Shown: positions 22,415-30,887, counted from the first letter of the stretch. The stretch is 64,000 bases of DNA from Streptomyces hiroshimensis (GCF_014650335.1 NZ_BMUT01000011.1:268846-332845); one strand, 5' to 3'. Notes: generated by a model not told the origin, from the sequence alone. Translations and numbers: made by a program.

Positions 22415-22439
22415 GCCCGGCGGCTTCAGGCCGCCGGGC
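22415..22439. terminator. Perfect 10-bp stem-loop between convergent genes
   Basis: GCCCGGCGGC-TTCAG-GCCGCCGGGC makes a 10-bp G+C stem with a 5-base loop. It overlaps the 3' end of the acyltransferase gene (stop at 22426-22428) and lies downstream of the zinc-ribbon pair. It could terminate both directions; there is no U tract, as is common in this group. Confidence 0.65.
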
Positions 22440-23094
22440 TTGCCGGTTCTCCGATGCGTGCGGCCGCCGTGCGCCAGGCGCCGGTCACCGCCTCGTGGGC
22501 GCGCGCCGTGGCCGCAGCCCGGTCGCCGGCCAGCCGGAGCGGGGCGCCGATGTGGACGTGCAGGGGCGGCCGGCGCACGGGCGCGGTGAGCAGTCCGGCC
22601 AGCTGCCGGGTCCGGCTGCCGGAGCAGATGCGGCGCGCTCCCGCCTGGCCGAGGGGCACGACGGGCGCCCCGGTGGCGAGGGCGAGGTGGGCGAGCCCGC
22701 CGCGGAAGGGGCGGGGCGCCGCCTCGCCGGAGTCCCTGCGCCGGGGTATGGCGCCTTCGCCGTAGATGAGCACGACGCGGCCGCCGGCCAGCGCGGCCTC
22801 GGCCCCGTCGAGGGCCGCGGCCGCCCGCGGGTCGCCGCGGTGGACGGGGACGTACCCCTCCCGGGTGAGCAGCCGCCCGAGCAGCGGGATCCGCCACAGG
22901 CCGGCGGCCGCCAGGGCGACGGGGGACACCCCCAGCCGGTGGAGGGCGGCGAGCACGACCGCCGGGTCGGCCAGCGAGGTGTGGTTCGCCGCGACGATGC
23001 TGCCGGGCGCGGGCCCGGCTCCGGCGGCGTCGTCGGTCGTCACCGTCAGCCGCCCGGCCGCGGGCAGCACGGCGGAGGCTATGCGGCCGAGCAC
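22426..23094 (-). CDS. 1-acyl-sn-glycerol-3-phosphate acyltransferase (PlsC-like)
   Basis: A 222-residue protein with the HxxxxD acyltransferase box ('ANHTSLADPA') and a 'YGEGAIPRRR' block in the place of the canonical FPEGTRS substrate motif, followed by 'FRGGLAHLALATGAPVVPLG'. It should transfer an acyl chain to a lysophospholipid or similar acceptor at the membrane face. The start ATG follows the AIM24-type gene's stop by 4 bases on the same strand, so the two are likely one transcript. The changed substrate motif leaves the acceptor uncertain. Confidence 0.82.
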   Translation of the reverse strand: MLGRIASAVLPAAGRLTVTTDDAAGAGPAPGSIVAANHTSLADPAVVLAALHRLGVSPVALAAAGLWRIPLLGRLLTREGYVPVHRGDPRAAAALDGAEAALAGGRVVLIYGEGAIPRRRDSGEAAPRPFRGGLAHLALATGAPVVPLGQAGARRICSGSRTRQLAGLLTAPVRRPPLHVHIGAPLRLAGDRAAATARAHEAVTGAWRTAAARIGEPASPAA

Positions 23095-23098
23095 GGGG

Positions 23099-23782
23099 TC
23101 AGCCGTTCTGCTGGTGCGGCTTGGCCTCGCTCGGCCGGACGATCACGAAGCCCTCTCCCTCCAGCTTGAGCTGGACGGCCTCGCCCGAGCCCCCGCGCAG
23201 CATCGAGCCGAGGCTCTGGGAGCGGTGCAGCGAGGTGCGCAGGGAGGCGGACCAGCCGACGACGGCGTCGGTGTCCACGTAGACCGGGGACTGTGCGGAG
23301 ACGGGGATGACGATGGGGTTGCCCTCGCATATGACGCCGAGCTTCCCGTGGCCGCTGAAGACGGAGTTGAAGAGCCCGCCGCCCGTCATGCCCGCGCCCT
23401 TCACGGTCTGGATCTCGTAGGAGAGGGTCGGGTCGAAGCACAGGACGTTGCGGCCGTTGACCGTGAGGCTCTCGCCGGGGGCGATGTCGACGATGAAGCA
23501 GTTGGCGGCCTCGTGTGCGAACCACACCTCGCCGCGGCCCCGCACGGCCATCAGCGCCAGGCCCTCGCCGGTCACGGCGCGCTTGAGGAACTTGCCCACG
23601 CCCTGGCCGAGCTTCTCGAACTGCAGGTCGCCGCGGAAGGCGACCATGGATCCCTGGCGCGCGTAGCACTCCCCCTCGACGGCGTAGACGATGGACTTGG
23701 CGTTGTGGACGGCCATGCCCGGCGCGGCGGCGGGCTTGGCCATGTTCTGCTGGGCGAAGAGGTCACTGTGCATGACGTGCAT
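23099..23782 (-). CDS. AIM24 family protein
   Basis: The 227-residue protein matches the AIM24/TIGR00266-like family: 'MAVHNAKSIVYAVEGECYARQGSMVAFRG', 'GEGLALMAVRGRGEVWFAH', 'VNGRNVLCFDPTLSYEIQTV' and 'GLFNSVFSGHGKLGVICEGNP'. These are all-beta proteins, soluble and widespread in streptomycetes, with no defined bacterial role. A GGGTGATC site supports ATG 23782; a second ATG three codons later is possible. It is followed 4 bases later by the acyltransferase gene. Confidence 0.85.
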   Translation of the reverse strand: MHVMHSDLFAQQNMAKPAAAPGMAVHNAKSIVYAVEGECYARQGSMVAFRGDLQFEKLGQGVGKFLKRAVTGEGLALMAVRGRGEVWFAHEAANCFIVDIAPGESLTVNGRNVLCFDPTLSYEIQTVKGAGMTGGGLFNSVFSGHGKLGVICEGNPIVIPVSAQSPVYVDTDAVVGWSASLRTSLHRSQSLGSMLRGGSGEAVQLKLEGEGFVIVRPSEAKPHQQNG

Positions 23783-23863
23783 GATCACCCATATGGCGGA
23801 TGGGCGGCAACGGCGCGAGCCGGGGCGGCCGCGGCGCGCCGGGCGGCGTGCGGCGTGCGAAGG

Positions 23864-23891
23864 CAGGGCCGCCCCCGGGAGGGCGGCCCTG
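23864..23891. terminator. Strong stem-loop terminator
   Basis: CAGGGCCGCCC-CCGGGA-GGGCGGCCCTG gives an 11-bp perfect stem with a 6-base loop. It lies downstream of the minus-strand small secreted protein gene (ending at 23914) and upstream of the AIM24 gene, so it should end the CHAP/secreted-protein transcript. Confidence 0.8.
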
Positions 23892-23913
23892 CAGGGTGAC
23901 CGGCCGCGCCGCG

Positions 23914-24144
23914 TCAGTTCCGGTGGGGGCAGGCGCCGGCCCGGACGGGCCGGCACGGATCGGCGCCCTCCGCGCTGCTGCCGGTGCCGGTGCCGGTGCC
24001 GGTGCCGGTCGTGGTCGTCGTCGCCGTGACGGTGACGGTCGTGGTGGTCGTGGTGGCGACGGCGGCTCCGGCGAGGGCGAGCGAGGCCAGGAGCAGAGCG
24101 CCGGTGCTGCGGAGGCGGGCGAGGGGGGAGGAGCGGGTGTCCAT
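23914..24144 (-). CDS. Small secreted Thr/Gly-rich protein
   Basis: A 76-residue frame beginning MDTRSSPLARLRSTGALLLASLALAG, a credible signal peptide. The mature part is a Thr/Val/Gly low-complexity tract (runs of Thr, then GT repeats) and a tail with two cysteines (DPCRPV and GACPHRN). AAGGGA precedes the ATG. It lies 60 bases after the CHAP gene on the same strand. The low-complexity DNA makes coding status uncertain, but signal peptide, ribosome site, following terminator and paired cysteines all support it. Confidence 0.5.
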   Translation of the reverse strand: MDTRSSPLARLRSTGALLLASLALAGAAVATTTTTTVTVTATTTTTGTGTGTGTGSSAEGADPCRPVRAGACPHRN

Positions 24145-24204
24145 GGGAGTGTCCCTTCGGGAGGGTGGAGGCGGTGGAGGGCGGGGGCCGGAGAGGGCGC
24201 GGGG

Positions 24205-24963
24205 TCAGAACCGGGAGGCGAAGCCCTGGAAGACCTTGGTCCTGTCCTTCAGCGCCGGCCCGGCGCCGGTCCACTCGTAGCGCTGCCGGGCGATGCTGTC
24301 GTTGTGGTAGCCGGTGTTGCCCTCGACGGTCGTGACGCGCGTGCCGGAGACGTCGACCACGACACCGACGTGGCCCGCGTGGTTCCGACCGGCCCACATG
24401 AGGACGTCACCGGGCTGCGGCAGCCGCCCGGCCGCGTAGGGATGCCACCGGTGGCCGGTGCCGGTGCGCCAGGCCCGGCTGCTGCCCGGGTCCGCGGGGA
24501 CACCGCGGCCGTCCCACATCCTGGCGGTGAAGAAACCGCACCACTGGCGGTGGTTCGGGTTCCGGGCGAAGTCGTTGTACTCGTTCATGTTGGCGTTGCT
24601 GTTGCCCCGGCCGAGGTAGTTGGTGTCCTGGTCCGGGTGGCCCGGCCGGGACAGGTAGACGGGCCCGCCGCGCTTGAGGCGGAAGCGCTTGGGGGTGGTC
24701 AGGGCGGCGAGGGCGCGGTCGACGATCTTCTGGCGTTCGGTCGCCTCGGCGTCGGCGTCGGCGTCGGCCTCGGGGTCGGCCTCGGCCTCGGGGTCGGGGT
24801 CGGCGTCCGTGGGCGCCGGTGTGGCCCACGCGGCCGGGGCCATGGTGACGGCGGTGGGTGCGCCGTCGGCGAGGGCGGCCGTGGCGCCGGTGAGGGCGAG
24901 GGCCGGGAGTACGACGACGGTGGGGAGGACGAGGCGGCGGTTGCGGAGGCGACGGCTGTTCAT
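24205..24963 (-). CDS. Secreted CHAP-domain cell-wall hydrolase-like protein
   Basis: A 252-residue protein. Residues 1-32 form a signal peptide (MNSRRLRNRRLVLPTVVVLPALALTG...). An acidic Asp/Glu/Ala repeat (DADPDPEAEADPEADADADAE) follows, then a CHAP amidase/peptidase domain with catalytic Cys in 'QWCGFFTARMWD', 'QPGDVLMW' and catalytic His in 'NHAGHVGVVVDV'. CHAP enzymes cleave peptidoglycan cross-bridges or amide bonds. AAGGAG lies 6 bases before ATG 24963. No wall-binding repeat is present. The acidic linker is encoded by a 6-base repeat and may vary in length. Confidence 0.85.
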   Translation of the reverse strand: MNSRRLRNRRLVLPTVVVLPALALTGATAALADGAPTAVTMAPAAWATPAPTDADPDPEAEADPEADADADAEATERQKIVDRALAALTTPKRFRLKRGGPVYLSRPGHPDQDTNYLGRGNSNANMNEYNDFARNPNHRQWCGFFTARMWDGRGVPADPGSSRAWRTGTGHRWHPYAAGRLPQPGDVLMWAGRNHAGHVGVVVDVSGTRVTTVEGNTGYHNDSIARQRYEWTGAGPALKDRTKVFQGFASRF

Positions 24964-25150
24964 GAGGGCTCCTTGTCTCGGCTGAGGCCGTGTCACCGGG
25001 GGGTGGATTCATCCCTGTTGTCCCGGTACTTCGAGTCTCGGAGCGGGGCAGCGTTGCGGAATAGGGGTTTCCTGTTGCCTCGGCGGACAAGGCGGCGGGG
25101 CAACCGCCTCCCACCGGCCGTGATGCGCATGTGAGTGAAGTGCGTCCGGT

Positions 25151-25194
25151 GATCAGGCGATCAGGCGATCAGGCGATCAGGCGACAGGCGATCA
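25151..25194. repeat. 8-base tandem repeat GATCAGGC
   Basis: Four perfect GATCAGGC units (25151-25182) are followed by GACAGGC and GATCAAGG, which runs into the stop codon of the nSTAND-WD40 gene (25192-25194). It sits at the exact 3' end of a 3.9-kb gene. Confidence 0.85.
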
Positions 25195-28100
25195 AGGGCA
25201 GCCCGGCGCGTAGGGAACGTCCGGCAGCAGGCGCTGCCAGAGCGGCCGGTCCGTGGCGCTGCCCAGCGCCCTGCAGGTACGGGCGAGGACGGTCGGTACG
25301 TCCAGGTCCCACCAGCGCACGGTCCCGTCCTCCGCCACGGACACCACCGGTCCGCCGTCACCGAGGAAGGCCGCGGCCCGGACGCGGTCGGTGTGGCCGG
25401 TCAGGGTCAGCAGCAGGCGGCCGTCGTGCGGGTCCCAGATCCGTACGGTGTTGTCGCGGCCGGTGGTCACCAGCCGGGTGCCGGCGGGGTTGAAGGCCGC
25501 CGACGTGACCGGGCCGGTGTGTCCGGCCAGGGTCCGCAGGCTCTTGCCGGCGGCGGGGTTCCAGAGCTTGACGGTGTGGTCGCGGCTCGCCGTGGCGAGG
25601 ATGCCGTCCCGGCTGAAGGCCAGGCCGAAGACGGTGTCCTCGTGTTCCGTCAGGCTGCGCAGCACACGGCCGTCGGAGTAGCGCCAGATGCGGACGGTGT
25701 TGTCGAGGCTGCCGGTGGCGAGGGTGTCCCGGCCGAGGAAGAGCACGCGGTAGACGCCGTCGTCGTGGCCGGGCAGCGTGCGCTCCTCCAGGGCCGCGTC
25801 CCCTGCGAGCCGCCACAGTTTCGCGTTGTGGTCCTCGGAGGCGGTGGCGAGCGCTCCGGCGTCGCCGGGGCGGAAGGCGAGCGAGGTGAGTGCCCGGCCG
25901 TGCGCCCGCCAGCGGTGGAGCGGGCGGCGGAGGTCCGCGGTGCCCCACACGGTGGCGGTGCCGTGCTCGTCGCCCGCGGCGACCAGCGACCCGTCGTGGC
26001 TGAACGCCACTGCGCGCACCGGGTCGCGCCCGGCCTGCACCGTACGCAGGCTGCGGTCGGCGGTGCGCAGCAGACGCAGCGTGCCGTCCCGCCCTGCGAG
26101 GGCGAGCAGGGAACGGTCGGGGCTGAGGGTCCCGTCCTGCCAGGCCGAGCCCGGCAGCGGGGTGGTGACGGCGGCCTGAGGGGTCCACAGGCGCACCGAG
26201 CCGTCCTCCCCGGACGTCGCCAGGGTGCGGCCGTCGGGGGAGTAGGCGATGGCGTAGACGGGGCCGATGTGGCTGGCGAGCTGCGCGATGCGGCGGTGCT
26301 CGGCGAGGTCCCAGATGGCGGCGGTGTCGTCCTGGCTGGCTGCGGCCAGTCGGCTGCCGTCGGGGGAGAAGGCCACGCTGAAGACGGAGTCGGAAGGCCC
26401 TTCGAGGGCGGCCTCGCGCGTGCCGCTGCGGGTGTCCCACAGGCCGATGCGGTTGAGCCACTCGCCGGTGGCCAGGCGGCGCCCGTCCGGGGAGAAGGCG
26501 AGGGCCCGTACGCGGCCGAAGTCCCTGCTGCCGACGACCCTCGACCGCCCGCTGCCCACGTCGAGCAGCCACACCCGCCCGTCGAAGCCCGCGGCCGCGA
26601 CCTGTGCGCCGTCCCCGCTGACGGCGGCCGCGTACAGCCATCCCAGGCCGACGTCCCGGACCTCTGTGCGGGCCCGCCCGCCGCCCAGGTGCGTCAGGCG
26701 CACCGTGCCGTCCTCGCCCGCCGTCACCAGCAGGTCCCCGCGGTCCGACAGGGCCGCTCCCCGGACGGTCCCGCGGTGCCTGCTCTCCGGGGGCAGCGCC
26801 ACGGTGCGGCCGCCCGTGCCCTCCCGCAGGGTCACGACACCCGCCTCGTCCCCCCAGGCGGCCAGGTTCCGCTGCCGGGCCGAGGCCAGCGCGCGCACCG
26901 CCGCCCCGCACCTCGCCACCGCGACCTGCCGGCGCGTGCGCACGTCCCACTCCCGGACCGTGGCGTCCGCACCCGCCGACAGCAGCCGCTTCCCGCCCGG
27001 CAGCCACGCCACGGCGTGGGCGCGCTTGCGGTGGCCGGGCAGCCGCCCGGCGTACGGCTGCGCCTGCGTGCTCAGTACGGCGCTGGCCGCGGCCGGGGTG
27101 TGGGCGTCCCGCCAGGCTCCGGTCGCCAGCAGCATCGCCACCTCGGGCCGGGGCGCGCCGCCCGAGACGGCGCGGAAGGCCAGCTCCTCCGAGCGGGCCA
27201 CGTGCCGCTCGGCCTCCGCCCGCAGACCCTGGTGCACCGCCGTCACCCCGCCGGCCAGGGCCAGGGCGAGGAGGACGGCCAAGGACACCAGCAGCCGGTA
27301 CAGGCGCCGGGCCCGGCGCCGCTCCGCCTCCTGTTCGGCGGCGGCCAGCGCGCCCGCCGCCGCCAGGAACGCCCGCTCGACGCCGCCCACCGCGGCCAGG
27401 GGGTGGCAGGCCGTCTCCCGCGCGGCCGCCAGCCTGCTGCCGCGCGGCAGCAGGGCGGGGTCGCGCCCCTCGGCCTCCCACTGCCCGGCCGCGGCGCTCA
27501 GCTGCTGCCAGCCGTGCAGGGCCGCCGCGTCGGCCTCGATCCACCCGTGCAGCCGCGGCCAGGCTCGCAGCACGGCCTCGTGGGCCAGCGTGACCCGGTC
27601 GGCGTCGACGGTCAGCAGCCGCGCGCGGGTGAAGGCCTCCACCACCTCCGGCGCCGCCCCGGCCTGCTCCCCGAGGTCCTGCGACAGGCGCTCGCGCGAC
27701 ACCCTCAGGCGCGCCGACCGCCCGTCCTGGTCCACCCGGACCAGCTGCAGCAGGACCGCCCGGGCGGCCTCCCGGCAGCCGGGGGACAGACGCCCGTACG
27801 CCCGCTCCGCCGTCGCCGCGACCGCCCCCGCGATCCCGCCGGCCTGCTGATAGCCCGCCACGGTCAGGAGCCTGCCGCTGCGCCGCTGCCAGGTCGCCAG
27901 CAGCGCGTGGGAGAGCAGCGGCAGCGCACCGGGCTCGTATCCGCCGCCCTCCCGCTCGCCGCCGCCGTCGCCGACGTCGTCCCCGGCCCCCAGGTCACGC
28001 AGGATCAGCTCGGCCAGGCCCGGCTCCAGTTCCAGGCCCACCGCGTGGGCGGGCCGCACCACGGCGTCGCGGAGCTCCTGGGCCCGCAGGGGCTCCAGGG

Positions 28101-29115
28101 GGAGCTGGCCCGCCCGCAGCGCCGCCGCCAGCTCGGGGAACGCCAGACACCTGCCGTAGAAGTCGGCCCGCATGCCCAGCACGACCAGCGCCGCGGAGCC
28201 CTCCTGGCCGTCCGCAGGGGCGGGCCCCGTCGCCAGGGCGTGCACCGCGCGGACGAACTCCGCCCGCTGCCGGGCGTCCGGGCACAGCGTGAAGACCTCC
28301 TCGAACTGGTCGACGACGAGCACCACCCGGGCCGGCTCCCCGCCCTCCGCCGCCGCACTCCCGGCGCGCCGCGGACGGCGGTTCAGCGCGGCGTGCACGG
28401 CACGGGCCAGCGCCCCCGCCCCGCCGCGGCCGAGCGCCCTGCGCAGGTGGTCCGGTTCCGCCGCGACGGCGTCCGCCACCCGGACCAGCAACTCCTCCAC
28501 GGGGTGTTCCCCGGGGCGCATCGTGACCACCGGCCAGCGGCTCGACCCGGACACCGGCAGGACGCCCCGGCGCAGCTCGGGCACCAGCCCGGCGTGCAGC
28601 AGCGACGTCTTGCCGGTGCCCGAGGCGGCGACCACGGCGACCGGCCCGGAGCCGTCCAGACGCTCGGTCAGCTGGCGGACGAGTGCGGCCGTCGCCCGGC
28701 TGCGGCCGAAGAACCAGCCCGCGTCCGAGGTGTCGAACGCCGCCAGGCCGCGGTACGGGCACACCTCCAGCAGCCCGTTGCGCCCGGCACGCCGCCCCTC
28801 GGCCGGCTCCGGCACCAGCCCGGACAGCACCCCGCCCGCGCCGAGCGCCTCTTCGCACCGCCGTGCCACCTCGGGGGTCATCGGCTTCTCGCCGGTCTCG
28901 ACCCGGCTCAGATAGCCCTTGGTGTAGTGGACGGCCCGGGAGAGCCCGGCCAGCGACATGCCCCGCTCCTGCCGCAGCCGCCGCAGCTCCTCTCCCGGCG
29001 ACGCGGCCACGGACGGCGAGCGGCCGCCCCGGTCACGGTCGTCTCCGCGTGACTGCACGCTCCCCACACCCTTCCGTCCGAGCTTGCCGGCAGGTCGTAT
29101 CCGCCAGGCCTGCAT
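25192..29115 (-). CDS. XRE-nSTAND NTPase-transmembrane-WD40 repeat protein
   Basis: A 1307-residue protein. Residues 38-100 are an XRE-type HTH ('LRRLRQERGMSLAGLSRAVH...GYLSRVETG'). About 118-600 is an nSTAND NTPase: 'CPYRGLAAFDTSDAGWFFGR', Walker A 'ASGTGKTS' (about 164-171) and Walker B 'VVLVVDQFEEVF' (about 264-275). About 606-628 is one transmembrane helix after a basic stop ('RRRARRLYR'). From about 690 to the end are some twelve WD40 blades, several with 'FSPDGRRLAT...LWD'. STAND proteins oligomerise on ligand binding; relatives act in signalling, cell death or phage defence. ATG 29115 has a GGAG site; a GTG about 18 codons later is an alternative. Confidence 0.9.
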   Translation of the reverse strand: MQAWRIRPAGKLGRKGVGSVQSRGDDRDRGGRSPSVAASPGEELRRLRQERGMSLAGLSRAVHYTKGYLSRVETGEKPMTPEVARRCEEALGAGGVLSGLVPEPAEGRRAGRNGLLEVCPYRGLAAFDTSDAGWFFGRSRATAALVRQLTERLDGSGPVAVVAASGTGKTSLLHAGLVPELRRGVLPVSGSSRWPVVTMRPGEHPVEELLVRVADAVAAEPDHLRRALGRGGAGALARAVHAALNRRPRRAGSAAAEGGEPARVVLVVDQFEEVFTLCPDARQRAEFVRAVHALATGPAPADGQEGSAALVVLGMRADFYGRCLAFPELAAALRAGQLPLEPLRAQELRDAVVRPAHAVGLELEPGLAELILRDLGAGDDVGDGGGEREGGGYEPGALPLLSHALLATWQRRSGRLLTVAGYQQAGGIAGAVAATAERAYGRLSPGCREAARAVLLQLVRVDQDGRSARLRVSRERLSQDLGEQAGAAPEVVEAFTRARLLTVDADRVTLAHEAVLRAWPRLHGWIEADAAALHGWQQLSAAAGQWEAEGRDPALLPRGSRLAAARETACHPLAAVGGVERAFLAAAGALAAAEQEAERRRARRLYRLLVSLAVLLALALAGGVTAVHQGLRAEAERHVARSEELAFRAVSGGAPRPEVAMLLATGAWRDAHTPAAASAVLSTQAQPYAGRLPGHRKRAHAVAWLPGGKRLLSAGADATVREWDVRTRRQVAVARCGAAVRALASARQRNLAAWGDEAGVVTLREGTGGRTVALPPESRHRGTVRGAALSDRGDLLVTAGEDGTVRLTHLGGGRARTEVRDVGLGWLYAAAVSGDGAQVAAAGFDGRVWLLDVGSGRSRVVGSRDFGRVRALAFSPDGRRLATGEWLNRIGLWDTRSGTREAALEGPSDSVFSVAFSPDGSRLAAASQDDTAAIWDLAEHRRIAQLASHIGPVYAIAYSPDGRTLATSGEDGSVRLWTPQAAVTTPLPGSAWQDGTLSPDRSLLALAGRDGTLRLLRTADRSLRTVQAGRDPVRAVAFSHDGSLVAAGDEHGTATVWGTADLRRPLHRWRAHGRALTSLAFRPGDAGALATASEDHNAKLWRLAGDAALEERTLPGHDDGVYRVLFLGRDTLATGSLDNTVRIWRYSDGRVLRSLTEHEDTVFGLAFSRDGILATASRDHTVKLWNPAAGKSLRTLAGHTGPVTSAAFNPAGTRLVTTGRDNTVRIWDPHDGRLLLTLTGHTDRVRAAAFLGDGGPVVSVAEDGTVRWWDLDVPTVLARTCRALGSATDRPLWQRLLPDVPYAPGCP

Positions 29116-29208
29116 AGCCGCTCCGGGGAAGGCGACTCACCCACGACGGCGACAAAACAGCCCAACGAGTGACCAATCGCCCCAGATTCGGGGAGTGTGT
29201 GCGTGCTT

Positions 29209-29244
29209 GGGGTGTGCCCGGGGGTGTGTCCGGGGGTGTGCCCG
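29209..29244. repeat. 12-base tandem repeat upstream of the nSTAND gene
   Basis: Three consecutive GGGGTGTGYCCG units. They lie in the 149-base gap between the nSTAND gene start and the stop of the MarR-type gene, all on the minus strand. Confidence 0.75.
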
Positions 29245-29264
29245 GCCGGGGCCGGGACGGCAGG

Positions 29265-29699
29265 TCAGTCGAGCGGCCCGGCCGAGGCGTTGTAGCGCAG
29301 CAGATAGCCGGCGAAGCGGTCCAGGTCGGCCTCGTCCCAGTCGGCGAGGCGCTCCCGGAAGGCCGCCCGGCGGTTGGCGGTGACCTGGGCGAGGGTCCCG
29401 GCGCCGCGGGGCGTCAGGTGCAGCACCTGGGCGCGCTGGTCCTCGGGGGCGGGGCGGCGCTCGACGAGGCCGAGCCGCTCCAGGGCCGCGATCTGCCGGC
29501 TGACCGTGGACTTGTCCAGCAGGTAGTGCGCGGCCAGGTCCGTGGCGCGGCACCCGCCGCGGTCCTCCAGGTGGGCGAGGAGGGTGAAGGAGACCAGCGA
29601 GAGCTCGGGATGCATACGGGCCGCGGCCGCCCGGGCGCGGCGCGCGAAGGCGGTCAGCTCGCGCTGGATGGTCTCCACGGAGGCGTCACGGTCGGGCAC
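29265..29699 (-). CDS. MarR family transcriptional regulator
   Basis: The 144-residue protein has the MarR core: 'SLVSFTLLAHLEDRGGCRATDLAAHYLLDKSTVSRQIAALERLGLVERRPAPEDQRAQVLHLTPRG' includes the recognition helix and the DxR wing. The GTG at 29699 follows GAAAGGA by 7 bases, which sets the start. A compact AT-rich operator (29722-29753) separates it from a divergent membrane protein. It most likely represses itself and the membrane protein; the ligand is unknown. Confidence 0.87.
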   Translation of the reverse strand: MPDRDASVETIQRELTAFARRARAAAARMHPELSLVSFTLLAHLEDRGGCRATDLAAHYLLDKSTVSRQIAALERLGLVERRPAPEDQRAQVLHLTPRGAGTLAQVTANRRAAFRERLADWDEADLDRFAGYLLRYNASAGPLD

Positions 29700-29721
29700 G
29701 GGGACATCCTTTCGAGGTCTG

Positions 29722-29753
29722 GTTGTATAGTACAACTTAAAGGGAAAGTTGTA
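29722..29753. promoter_or_regulatory. MarR-type operator with three GTTGTA half-sites
   Basis: GTTGTA-TAG-TACAAC (29722-29736) is an inverted repeat. TACAACTT-N7-AAGTTGTA (29731-29753) reuses its right half to form a second, longer one. The block is AT-rich between the GTG of the MarR gene and the divergent membrane gene, where promoter elements must lie. Confidence 0.75.
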
Positions 29754-29846
29754 AAAGCCAACCAATTCGGCTCGATCGATTCGGCCCGGCCGATTCCGCC
29801 GGGCGATTCCCGGGCCGATCCGCCCGGGAGACCGAGGAAGGACACG

Positions 29847-30887
29847 ATGGGACCCGCCACCCGCGGCGCGCTGCGCCACGTACTGAGCCACTTGCTCACC
29901 CCCTTGCTGATGTGCATCGGGATGGGCCTCGCCTACCTGGGCGCGTTCGCGCAGCCCACGCCCCACGAACTGCCCGTCGCCGTCGTGGGGTCCGGCCCGG
30001 GCGCGCAGACCCTGGCGCGGGGCATCGCCGAGAAGGCGGGGGACCGGCTCGCCGTCCGCACCGTCGCGGACCGCGACGAGGCCGTCCGCGCGCTCCGCCA
30101 CCAGGACGTCTTCGGCGCGTACATACCGGACCGCAAGGCCCCCGAGCTGCTGGTCGCCTCCGCCGGGTCCGACACCACCGCCGTGGCCGTGCAGAAGGTC
30201 TTCACGCCCGTCGCCGCCCGCACCGGCGCGCCCCTGAAGGTGACCGACGTCGCGCCGCCCGCCGAGGGCGACCCGACCGGGCAGGGCATCTTCTTCCTGC
30301 TGGTCGCGGTCAGCATCGGCTCGTACGCCTCCGTCGCGGTGCTGGGCGCCGCGGGCGGCGCGCTGCCCATGCGGCTGCGGGCCGCGCTGGCGGTGGCGAC
30401 CTCGTTCGTGGTCAGCGTGATCGGCGCCGTTCTGGCCGGGCCCGTCTTCGGCCTCGTCGACCACGGCCTGTGGGGCCTGTGGGGGATGGCCTGGGCCTAC
30501 TCGGCGGGCATCCTGCTCGTCGGCGTCGGGCTGCACACCTTCCTCAAGCGCTGGACGACGCTGGGCATGATGGTGCTCTTCGTGATGCTCAACTTCACCA
30601 GCGCGGGCGGCGTGTACCGGCCCGAGCTGCAGAACGGCTTCTTCGCCGGGCTGCACTCCTTCTGGAACGGCGCCGGCTTCGTCGAGGGCACGCGCAGCCT
30701 CGTCTACTTCGACAGCACCGGGCTCGGCCGCCACGTGGCGACGCTGGCGCTGTGGCTGGCCCTGGGCGCGGCCGTGACCGCCGTCGCGTGGGCCGCCGAG
30801 GCGAGGAAGGCCCGCACGGCCTCCGCCACCGCCACCGGCTCGGGGCCCGGGGCCGAGGAGGAGATGGAGGAGACGGTCGGGGTCTGA
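29847..30887 (+). CDS. Membrane protein of the ABC-2/YhgE-like group
   Basis: A 346-residue protein with one N-terminal membrane helix (about 14-36), an extracytoplasmic domain of about 110 residues ('ELPVAVVGSGPGAQTLARGIAEKAGDRLAVRTVADRDEA'), then five or six helices. This layout, with a long loop after helix 1, is that of YhgE/Pip and DUF3533-type ABC-2 permeases. GAGGAAGG precedes ATG 29847. Divergent from the MarR regulator, so expression is probably induced by its ligand. There is no ATPase in the pair; an export or membrane-stress role is inferred only. Confidence 0.72.
   Translation: MGPATRGALRHVLSHLLTPLLMCIGMGLAYLGAFAQPTPHELPVAVVGSGPGAQTLARGIAEKAGDRLAVRTVADRDEAVRALRHQDVFGAYIPDRKAPELLVASAGSDTTAVAVQKVFTPVAARTGAPLKVTDVAPPAEGDPTGQGIFFLLVAVSIGSYASVAVLGAAGGALPMRLRAALAVATSFVVSVIGAVLAGPVFGLVDHGLWGLWGMAWAYSAGILLVGVGLHTFLKRWTTLGMMVLFVMLNFTSAGGVYRPELQNGFFAGLHSFWNGAGFVEGTRSLVYFDSTGLGRHVATLALWLALGAAVTAVAWAAEARKARTASATATGSGPGAEEEMEETVGV

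Noticed and set aside
25151..25194. CRISPR-like array
   Set aside because: The repeats are 8 bases and contiguous, without spacers. No array with spaced repeats and no cas gene was seen anywhere in the window.
25393..29052. A 1219-residue plus-strand frame opposite the nSTAND-WD40 gene
   Set aside because: The minus-strand frame has Walker motifs and WD40 blades; the plus-strand frame is low complexity and without any family motif.
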